From the NCBI GenBank assembly GCA_934234275.1, contig CAKQHU010000103.1:1-5096 (forward strand): a stretch of DNA of 5,096 nt, written 5' to 3'. Under the pieces are notes generated by a model that saw only the letters and a program-made list of their open reading frames with translations, was not told the DNA's origin and searched no databases. How positions within the stretch are numbered: the first letter of the stretch is position 1; the number at the start of each line of letters is the position of its first letter. This stretch comes from an uncultured Phascolarctobacterium sp. Lineage in GTDB: Bacteria; Bacillota; Negativicutes; Acidaminococcales; Acidaminococcaceae. Shown here in pieces: positions 1-5,096 of this stretch. A program made the translations under genes and the position numbers.

Positions 1-15
1 CGCGTCGACTTGTAT

Positions 16-44
16 ATAATACCATGTGACCTGCATTATGTCAA
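16..44 (-). promoter_or_regulatory. Strong leftward sigma-A/sigma-70 type promoter
   Basis: On the minus strand a perfect -35 box TTGACA (39-44) is followed after exactly 17 bases by TATTAT (16-21), one mismatch from the consensus -10. The expected transcription start is about 7 bases further on, near position 9, so the transcript leaves the window almost at once and the gene it serves is not visible. It lies downstream of the terminator that closes the radical SAM gene, so it should begin a separate transcription unit in the same direction. Confidence 0.8.
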
Positions 45-209
45 CACCTTTTTTGTTACTTTTTTAACATTTTTTCGTGAAACACGTGGCTCAGTATTCA
101 AAAGAAGTATCATGTATACACGCTTTAAAGTACCTAAATTTTCTTCGAAAAATCTCAAAAAAAGTTAAAATTTCTACCGAAAAACGGCAAAATCTGCGTA
201 AATTTCTCC
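45..209. other. AT-rich intergenic spacer, no gene seen
   Basis: This stretch lies between the terminator of the radical SAM gene and the leftward promoter at the left edge. It is very AT-rich, with many A and T runs, and I find no plausible coding frame with a ribosome binding site on either strand. Two small imperfect dyads are visible: CGTG-AAA-CACG at 76-86 and GTAT-N5-ATAC at 107-119, both upstream of the promoter's -35 box. They could be regulator sites or chance in AT-rich DNA; nothing in the sequence decides this. The A/T tracts could also act as an UP-like or curved element for the leftward promoter. Confidence 0.5.
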
Positions 210-253
210 AAAAAAATCGAGCTGACTCAAGAATTTTTTCTCTCGCCAGCTCG
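210..253 (-). terminator. Intrinsic terminator after the radical SAM gene
   Basis: On the minus strand a 7-bp outer stem CGAGCTG (253-247) pairs with CAGCTCG (224-218). Inside it, after a 4x4 internal loop, GAGAA can pair with TTCTT around an AAAA loop. The stem is followed by one A and seven Ts (216-210). It starts 23 bases after the radical SAM stop codon, which suits termination of that gene. The opposite strand also has six Ts right after the stem (254-259), so it may work in both directions, although I see no rightward transcript that would use it. Confidence 0.8.
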
Positions 254-276
254 TTTTTTATTGTACTGATTCTATT

Positions 277-1989
277 CTATTTTTCTTCTATCGGCAGCTT
301 AATCAGCTTCTGTTGCTCGCCGCTGTTATCCAGCATCACAAAAATTTCTTCTGTATTACCGGTCTCCCAGTCTGCTTTAAACAATTCAATCGGATACAGC
401 TTATGGATTTGGCGCCAGCTGCTGAACTTATATGCAGGAATATATCGGCGCACCTTTTCCTCATCACGCCAAAACGCAGAAACTGTCTCAAAAATTGCTT
501 CTGTCTGCCACTTCAGCCACTCCGGACGCCATTGAGGTATCTCACAGAACACGTCAAAGCGCAGAATCTCCAGCAATTCCGCCTGCTTATCAGCATAATT
601 TCCTTCTATAAATTGCTTTAAGATAGCTGCTACACCCTTGGCGTTATGTGTCTGCGGATAGAAGCCTGCCTTCACCCACCACTGCGTCAGCTTTCTGTAA
701 AAGGCAAATGCTGTCATGCCGGAAGCACGCAGCAATGCCCTCAGCGTATACTTAAAGCCGCCGCTGTTGGCCGTCTGGTCCAGAATATTATCTAAGTGCT
801 TCAAATACAGCATATCCTCATATGGCATATACTTAGTCGCCAAAATTTCATAAGGCGGTTCGTCCATATAACGCAAATCATGCTGCTCTGTTTCCCTGCG
901 CATCTGCGTACCCGGCAGAACTTTCAAAAATCCCAGCTGCAGCATATCCGCACCCAAACTGTAAACATCATCAAAGGATTTAGCAAAGGTCGGCAAATCC
1001 TCATAAGGCAGGCCGGCAATCAAATCCACATGGATATGCATATTACCGAAGGACAGCAGACGCTTAACATTTGCTGCCAGCTTTTCCCAGTTATCCTGCC
1101 TGTTGATGGCCTTTAATGTAGGCTGATGCGTGCTTTGAATGCCGATTTCCAGTTGGAAGCGTCCCTTAGGCACCGTCGCCAGGAAATCCATAACGCGCTC
1201 TGACAGTATATCGGCCTTAATTTCAAAGTGAAATGTAGCATTTGTATCAGCCTGCGCCAGATGCTGCATCATCGGAAGAAAGTATTTTTCGTCCAAATTA
1301 TATGTACGGTCGACAAACTTCACCAACGGCACGCCTGCAGCAATAAATCTGTCCAAATCGCGCAGCACAAGCTCCAGCGGACGCTTGCGCACAGAACGTG
1401 AAATGCCGGACAGACAGTAAGCGCAGTTAAAAGGACAGCCACGCGTGCATTCGTAATATACTATCTTATGCTCTGCCAGCATTTTTTCCAGATCAGGATA
1501 CGGAAACGGCAACAGGGACATATCCTCTATTACGGTGATGCCGCCGTTCAGGTTCACCTGCTCCCCTTCGCGATATGCAATATGCTGAGGAACAGCGCCA
1601 CCGTCAGCCAAATACTGCAGCAGCTCGCTGAATACCAGCTCGCCCTCACCCTGTACGATATAGTCTGCCTGCGGCAGCTCCGCAAAGATTCTCTCTGCAT
1701 CGAACGCCACCTCCGGTCCGCCAATCACTATTGCAGCCTGCGGACGCAGCTTGCGCAGCATACGGATCAGCTTAAATACGAACGGCTTGTTCCAGATATG
1801 TACCGAAAAACCGTAGACCTGTGCCGGTACAGCCATGATTTTTTCCAACACCGCCAAAATCGGCGTGTTAATAGTTTCTTCTATAAGTGTTACCTCATGT
1901 CCCTGCGTTTTGGCATATTCGCCGACGTAGCGCAGGCCAAGACCCGTATGAATATATTTACTGTTAATTGCGCTTAATACTACTTGCAT
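277..1989 (-). CDS. B12-binding domain radical SAM protein, DUF4080 family
   Basis: This is a complete 570-residue cytoplasmic protein of the radical SAM superfamily with a cobalamin-binding-type N-terminus. Residues 1-130 look like the Rossmann-type B12-binding fold, with the IGGPEV loop near 89-94 and IVQGEGE near 111-117; the classical DxHxxG cobalamin motif is not visible. The radical SAM core covers about 170-390 and has the 4Fe-4S motif C185-x3-C189-x2-C192 in CTRGCPFNCAYC, plus one extra cysteine at 181. The GLPYED segment near 326-331 is typical of the core. The C-terminal third matches my memory of DUF4080 (not searched) and has many aromatic residues. I chose the ATG at 1989 because GAGGAG lies 7 bases upstream and the protein then begins MQVVLSAINSKYIH, as family members do. 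An in-frame GTG at 2016 would add nine residues but has no better site. The family is thought to do SAM-dependent radical chemistry, possibly methylation; the substrate is unknown. There is no close operon partner. Confidence 0.9.
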   Translation of the reverse strand: MQVVLSAINSKYIHTGLGLRYVGEYAKTQGHEVTLIEETINTPILAVLEKIMAVPAQVYGFSVHIWNKPFVFKLIRMLRKLRPQAAIVIGGPEVAFDAERIFAELPQADYIVQGEGELVFSELLQYLADGGAVPQHIAYREGEQVNLNGGITVIEDMSLLPFPYPDLEKMLAEHKIVYYECTRGCPFNCAYCLSGISRSVRKRPLELVLRDLDRFIAAGVPLVKFVDRTYNLDEKYFLPMMQHLAQADTNATFHFEIKADILSERVMDFLATVPKGRFQLEIGIQSTHQPTLKAINRQDNWEKLAANVKRLLSFGNMHIHVDLIAGLPYEDLPTFAKSFDDVYSLGADMLQLGFLKVLPGTQMRRETEQHDLRYMDEPPYEILATKYMPYEDMLYLKHLDNILDQTANSGGFKYTLRALLRASGMTAFAFYRKLTQWWVKAGFYPQTHNAKGVAAILKQFIEGNYADKQAELLEILRFDVFCEIPQWRPEWLKWQTEAIFETVSAFWRDEEKVRRYIPAYKFSSWRQIHKLYPIELFKADWETGNTEEIFVMLDNSGEQQKLIKLPIEEK

Positions 1990-1996
1990 TCCTCTG

Positions 1997-2002
1997 CTCC
2001 TC
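1997..2002 (-). promoter_or_regulatory. Ribosome binding site deciding the radical SAM start
   Basis: GAGGAG on the minus strand lies 7 bases before the ATG at 1989. This supports that ATG over the in-frame GTG at 2016, which would place the site inside the coding sequence. Confidence 0.8.
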
Positions 2003-2024
2003 AAATTTTTAACCACAAATACAG

Positions 2025-2053
2025 AAAAAGCTCTACAACCGAAATTGTAGAGC
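2025..2053 (-). terminator. Intrinsic terminator of tRNA-Leu
   Basis: On the minus strand GCTCTACAA (2053-2045) and TTGTAGAGC (2038-2030) form a perfect 9-bp stem around a six-base loop (TTTCGG), followed by five Ts (2029-2025). It starts 10 bases after the tRNA CCA end. There is no T-run on the plus side, so it should act leftward only. It may also serve as the end of pepF read-through transcripts, because pepF has no terminator of its own. It lies only 35 bases before the radical SAM start codon. Confidence 0.9.
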
Positions 2054-2063
2054 CTAAATTTAC

Positions 2064-2150
2064 TGGTGCCGAAGGCCGGACTCGAACCGGCACGAGCGTG
2101 AACCCGCTTGATTTTGAGTCAAGTGCGTCTGCCAATTCCGCCACTTCGGC
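2064..2150 (-). tRNA. tRNA-Leu, anticodon CAA (reads UUG)
   Basis: This is an 87-base class II tRNA with an encoded CCA end (2066-2064). The acceptor stem pairs GCCGAAG (from 2150) with CTTCGGC; the discriminator base is A. The anticodon stem CTTGA/TCAAG encloses the seven-base loop CTCAAAA, giving anticodon CAA (plus-strand TTG at 2114-2116). The T arm GCCGG-TTCGAGT-CCGGC is perfectly paired. A variable arm of about 15 bases and a D-arm containing GGCGGAATTGGCAGACGC fit leucine tRNA. It decodes the leucine codon UUG. It appears to be a single-gene unit with its own promoter and terminator. No integrase gene and no duplicated tRNA 3' end suggest that this tRNA serves as an attachment site here. 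Confidence 0.97.
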
Positions 2151-2154
2151 ATAA

Positions 2155-2172
2155 GTTCCAATCACTCGGAAC
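2155..2172 (-). promoter_or_regulatory. Small dyad in the tRNA 5' leader
   Basis: GTTCC and GGAAC (5 bp) flank an eight-base spacer. The dyad falls in the roughly 23-base leader between the expected transcription start and the tRNA 5' end. It could form a short hairpin just ahead of the RNase P cut site. It is too short to assign a role and could be chance. Confidence 0.3.
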
Positions 2173-2179
2173 AATAGTA

Positions 2180-2208
2180 ATTATACTCGTTTCTTAAAGC
2201 TTTGTCAA
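2180..2208 (-). promoter_or_regulatory. Perfect-consensus promoter of tRNA-Leu
   Basis: On the minus strand TTGACA (2208-2203) and TATAAT (2185-2180) both match the sigma-A/sigma-70 consensus in every position, with the optimal 17-base spacing. The start of transcription should fall near 2173, leaving a leader of about 23 bases before the mature tRNA at 2150. Such strength suits a highly transcribed stable RNA. The -35 box lies 30 bases after the pepF stop codon. I see no GC-rich discriminator just after the -10. Confidence 0.95.
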
Positions 2209-2238
2209 TAGCCTTATTTAAAAATTCTTATAGAGGGG

Positions 2239-4065
2239 TTACTTTCCTAACAGTCCCTTCAGCTCCTTGAGCTTAGCAGCAAATTTCTGCAGTGTTACAG
2301 TTACAGGCTGCGGCGTATTCAGATCTACACCGGCGTTCTTCAGGATGTTTAAGGAATAATCGCTGCCACCCGCATGCAGGAAGCCCAAATATTTTTCCAC
2401 CGCTCCCGCTTCGCCGCTTAAAATAGCGCTGGCGAAGGCGGTCGCTGCACTGTAGCCTGTTGCGTACTTGTACACATAAAACGGCGTGTAGAAGTGCGGT
2501 ATGCGTGACCATTCGCTTGCCAGTTCCTTATCCACAGTCAGCGCCGGGCCATAGTAATCCCTGTTGCTCTGCAGCCAGTATTCCTCCAGCTTTTCAGCCT
2601 GCAATGAACGGCCAGCAGTAATTTCACCGTGAATATATCTTTCGAACTCAGCAAACTGCACCTGTCTGTAGACCGTTGTGCGTACCGCCTCTAGGAACTG
2701 GTTCAAGAGGTAAATTTTCTGCTCCGCCGTAGCATGCTTCAAAGTATGCTCCAACAGCAGGTTTTCGTTCGTCGTGGACGCAACCTCCGCGCAGAAAATA
2801 GTATATTCAGAATCAACGTAGCTTTGCGCCTGACTGCTGAAGTAGCTGTGCATAGCATGGCCCATTTCGTGCGCGATTGTAGAAATGCTGTTGTAGCGCG
2901 GCTGATAATTGAGCAGCACAAAGGGATGCACGCCGTACACACCCCATGAGTAGGCGCCGGAGCGCTTGCCCTTGTTTTCGTATACGTCAATCCAGCCTTC
3001 TGTCATGCCCTTGTGGAGTGCCGTCAGATATTCCTTGCCTAACGGTGCAAGTGCCTCCTCAACCTTGGCGCAGGCCTCTGGGAAGCTGCAGGCAAAGCTG
3101 TCGCCTGCAGTGGAAATAGGCATATACATATCATAGTAATGGAATTCATCTACACCAAGTACATCCTTCTTCAATTGGATATACTCATGCAGCGGTGCAA
3201 AATTATCATGCACAGTATCAATCAAGCCATCGTAAAGACTGGAAGGAATATTATCCTCTGCCAACGCTGCTTCCAGTGTATCCTTGTAGTTATGTACGGT
3301 AGCATAAAAATAACCGGTACGTGCAGAGCCTGTGAGCGTCGCTGCCAAGGTATTGCGATATTGATGATAAGTATTCATCAGGCCGGTAAAGGAATTTTTG
3401 CGCAGTACGCGGTCAGGTGAAGTCATATTCAGCAGATAACAGCCCTCGCTGACGTTTGTCTTGTTACCCTGGCCGTCGGTAATTTCCGGAAACTTCATGT
3501 CGGCGCTCACCAATGCGCGGAAGGCCGCTGCCGCCGTGCCTGTTGCCAGATGGCTTTGTGCAAAGACAGACTCCTTATCGGCAGACAACACATGGTCGGA
3601 CAAACGCACCTTGTTTTCAAGATAGAAGCGGTATTCTGCCAACGCAGGTTCCTCGTCCAGCATTTGCAGCAGTCTTTCCTTGCCTAAGGCCAGCATTTCC
3701 GGCTCTACAAAGGCGTTAGCGTTGCTGAAGGCTGCCGCCATGCCTTCGGCCTCACCTGCCAGCGCCTGCAGCTTCTGATTTGTATTATCAGCATCCTGCT
3801 GCAAGCGTGCGTAAGCGTAAATTTTATCCAACAGCTTCGCCAGCTCCTCCTGCAGCTTTAAGGCAGCACACACTGCGGTTGCAGTATTCAGTTTGCCCTG
3901 CATAGCCTGCAGCTGCGGCAGCTTGCTTTTATATTCTTCGCAGGCCGCCTGCCAATCCTTTTCGCTAGCATATATATCGCTTACCTGCCATTTACAGGCT
4001 GCCGGAATCTGCTCTCTGGCAACATTACTGCCATGAAGCGGAGTAATATTTTTTTCTTCTGTCAT
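2239..4065 (-). CDS. pepF: Oligoendopeptidase F (M3B family zinc metallopeptidase)
   Basis: This is a complete 608-residue protein, the usual length for PepF, which cleaves short peptides in the cytoplasm and takes part in peptide turnover. Residues 30-200 form the helical N-terminal oligopeptidase F region. The catalytic domain covers about 210-590. The zinc motif is HEMGH, with H399 and H403 as ligands and E400 as catalytic base; E427 in FCAEVAS, 28 residues after H399, is the expected third ligand. HFYTPFYVYKYATG at 524-537 is the conserved C-terminal block carrying the substrate- and transition-state-binding His and Tyr residues of M3 peptidases. There is no signal peptide or membrane segment. 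AAGGAG lies 10 bases before the ATG. The gene starts 26 bases after the esterase stop, with no promoter or terminator between, so the two are probably co-transcribed. No terminator follows before the tRNA promoter. No key residue is missing. Confidence 0.95.
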   Translation of the reverse strand: MTEEKNITPLHGSNVAREQIPAACKWQVSDIYASEKDWQAACEEYKSKLPQLQAMQGKLNTATAVCAALKLQEELAKLLDKIYAYARLQQDADNTNQKLQALAGEAEGMAAAFSNANAFVEPEMLALGKERLLQMLDEEPALAEYRFYLENKVRLSDHVLSADKESVFAQSHLATGTAAAAFRALVSADMKFPEITDGQGNKTNVSEGCYLLNMTSPDRVLRKNSFTGLMNTYHQYRNTLAATLTGSARTGYFYATVHNYKDTLEAALAEDNIPSSLYDGLIDTVHDNFAPLHEYIQLKKDVLGVDEFHYYDMYMPISTAGDSFACSFPEACAKVEEALAPLGKEYLTALHKGMTEGWIDVYENKGKRSGAYSWGVYGVHPFVLLNYQPRYNSISTIAHEMGHAMHSYFSSQAQSYVDSEYTIFCAEVASTTNENLLLEHTLKHATAEQKIYLLNQFLEAVRTTVYRQVQFAEFERYIHGEITAGRSLQAEKLEEYWLQSNRDYYGPALTVDKELASEWSRIPHFYTPFYVYKYATGYSAATAFASAILSGEAGAVEKYLGFLHAGGSDYSLNILKNAGVDLNTPQPVTVTLQKFAAKLKELKGLLGK

Positions 4066-4075
4066 TATTAATCAG

Positions 4076-4081
4076 CTCCTT
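4076..4081 (-). promoter_or_regulatory. Ribosome binding site of pepF
   Basis: AAGGAG on the minus strand lies 10 bases before the pepF ATG, within the 26-base gap after the esterase stop. The spacing is slightly long, but no competing start codon is nearer. It supports reinitiated or independent translation of pepF on a shared message. Confidence 0.7.
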
Positions 4082-4091
4082 ATAAAACTGC

Positions 4092-5096
4092 TCATTTAGG
4101 CCACAGGCTGGGGTTGCCGTATTTGGCATCCAGCTCATCGCTGAACCAGCGTCCGTTCAGCACATTATGAATGATATAATTTTTGCTTTGCTCATTAACG
4201 CTCTTGTCATTAGCCATCTCGGCCAAAATGCCGGCATAGCTTACTCTGCTGTTGATGCTGCTGATGCGTGCATGCTGACGGTTGGCATCCAATACAAGCT
4301 CCGGACGGTAGGTGGGATTCCATGCCTGCCACGTTGTTCCCAAGGCTGGCGTATTAGGATTGCCGATACGCATAAAGGCTGCAATCGAAGCAATAAATGC
4401 TTTGCTCAGCTCCTTGGAGCCTGCCTGCTCAAAGGCATCGGTATTTTTGGTATAGCCATAGCCCTGATCCGTCAGGAAGGGCTGGAAGATGCCATGCAGC
4501 GCACCGTTGCGCACCATGTATTCCTTGCCGACAACATCAGCAGTATGGCCAAAAGCAAAGCTGCAGACATACATATCAGCCTTATAATGCGGATACAAAA
4601 CCTCGGCAGACTGCTGGCCGTTGAAGAAACCATATAAAGCACTGCCGTATTTATTGGCAAATTTAAATTCACTGGTAGTCTTATAATCATTATTGATTAA
4701 GTTCAGACGGTCCTTGAAGAAAGGATCGCGCGCAGCAAAGGAGCTGAACTCGTCAGCACTTGCCAGCATCAGCAGCGGTACACTGTAGTAATGCTTCGTA
4801 GCAAAGCCCTCTTCCGGCAGTACCTCGCCATCACCGTAAAGATGAGGAAAGGCGCTCATGCGGATGACAGCGCCTGCCATCACCGGAGCCAGACGTTCTG
4901 CCGGCATTGCCTGCAGATATTGGCGCACGGCCTTTTTATCCTTACCGTTATCGCTCAACAGCCAATTTTCGGCGTTAATCAGGTTATTCTGCTTACCGTC
5001 CTCAACCACCATCGGCGCTAATTTCTGTGCGATAGTTTTCTTGCTTTTATCAGCATCGGCAACAGTCAGACCGCCGCTAAAGGAAATAGCCTTATC
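4092..5096 (-). CDS. Carboxylesterase type B family protein, C-terminal part
   Basis: The frame is open to the right edge, giving 334 visible residues; the true start lies outside. An internal ATG at 5012 is not the start, because 28 in-frame codons upstream continue the family sequence (AISFSGG resembles the KAIxQSG segment that follows the GESAGG nucleophile). Counting from that ATG, VPLLMLASADEFSSF (78-92) carries the likely catalytic acid E88, and NGALHGIFQPFL (169-180) carries the catalytic H173. AFMRIGNPNTPALGTTWQAW (211-230) matches the FxxxGNPN block near the end of these alpha/beta hydrolases. The nucleophilic serine should lie roughly 20-30 residues beyond the edge, so activity cannot be confirmed here. 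The family hydrolyses carboxylic esters; the natural substrate is unknown. Whether it has a signal peptide cannot be seen. It precedes pepF by 26 bases, in a probable operon. Confidence 0.88.
   Translation of the reverse strand, partial: DKAISFSGGLTVADADKSKKTIAQKLAPMVVEDGKQNNLINAENWLLSDNGKDKKAVRQYLQAMPAERLAPVMAGAVIRMSAFPHLYGDGEVLPEEGFATKHYYSVPLLMLASADEFSSFAARDPFFKDRLNLINNDYKTTSEFKFANKYGSALYGFFNGQQSAEVLYPHYKADMYVCSFAFGHTADVVGKEYMVRNGALHGIFQPFLTDQGYGYTKNTDAFEQAGSKELSKAFIASIAAFMRIGNPNTPALGTTWQAWNPTYRPELVLDANRQHARISSINSRVSYAGILAEMANDKSVNEQSKNYIIHNVLNGRWFSDELDAKYGNPSLWPK

Noticed and set aside
4..9. GTCGAC near the left edge as a possible cloning-site trace
   Set aside because: A single six-base restriction site is common by chance, and no vector-like sequence adjoins it.
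77..535. 152-residue open frame on the plus strand
   Set aside because: It runs from AT-rich spacer through the terminator stem into the antisense of the radical SAM gene. No ribosome binding site is visible and the composition is that of translated noncoding DNA.
1468..1977. 169-residue open frame on the plus strand
   Set aside because: It lies wholly antisense to the radical SAM gene, has no ribosome binding site of note, and its product is Gln-, His- and Arg-rich with no recognisable domain, as expected for a reverse-frame shadow.
1990..2016. Nine-residue N-terminal extension of the radical SAM protein from a GTG at 2016
   Set aside because: The GAGGAG site falls inside this extension, 7 bases before the ATG at 1989, and the family sequence begins at that ATG.
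2064..2150. tRNA-Leu as an integration site for a mobile element
   Set aside because: There is no integrase, no direct repeat of the tRNA 3' end within the window, and ordinary housekeeping-type genes on both sides.
4167..4637. 156-residue open frame on the plus strand
   Set aside because: It is antisense to the esterase, whose frame carries clear family motifs. The plus-strand product resembles no family I know.
4092..5012. A complete 306-residue esterase starting at 5012
   Set aside because: The frame stays open to the window edge and the upstream 28 codons contain family-like sequence. A type-B esterase also needs its N-terminal half with the serine motif, so this is a partial gene.

Overview
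The window looks like ordinary bacterial chromosome from a low- to mid-GC Gram-positive-type lineage. I see strong AGGAG-type ribosome binding sites, near-perfect sigma-A style promoters and U-tract terminators. The gene content (PepF-type oligoendopeptidase, B12-binding/DUF4080 radical SAM protein, type-B carboxylesterase) fits Firmicutes in the broad sense. A Negativicutes host (Selenomonas/Phascolarctobacterium/Megamonas-like) is my guess, but the sequence does not prove it. Everything I can support is on the minus strand, so the window reads from right to left.

In transcriptional order the layout is: (1) 5096-4092, the C-terminal part of a type-B carboxylesterase whose N-terminus and nucleophilic serine lie beyond the right edge; (2) after a 26-base gap holding only a ribosome binding site, pepF (4065-2239), a complete M3-family zinc oligoendopeptidase, probably co-transcribed with the esterase; (3) 31 bases after the pepF stop, a perfect-consensus promoter (2208-2180) driving a single tRNA-Leu(CAA) gene (2150-2064), which ends at a compact intrinsic terminator (2053-2025); (4) a complete B12-binding-type radical SAM protein with a C-terminal DUF4080 region (1989-277), starting only 35 bases after that terminator and closed by a second terminator (253-210); (5) an AT-rich intergenic stretch with a strong leftward promoter (44-16), whose gene lies beyond the left edge.

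No pathway links the genes. The esterase and peptidase are both hydrolases and may form an operon. The tRNA is an independent unit placed between them and the radical SAM gene. The least understood component is the radical SAM enzyme, whose substrate is unknown. The points most worth a second look are regulatory: pepF has no terminator of its own before the tRNA promoter, and the radical SAM gene has no convincing promoter between the tRNA terminator and its start. I found no mobile element, CRISPR array, phage gene or defence system, and no evidence of a new multi-gene system.
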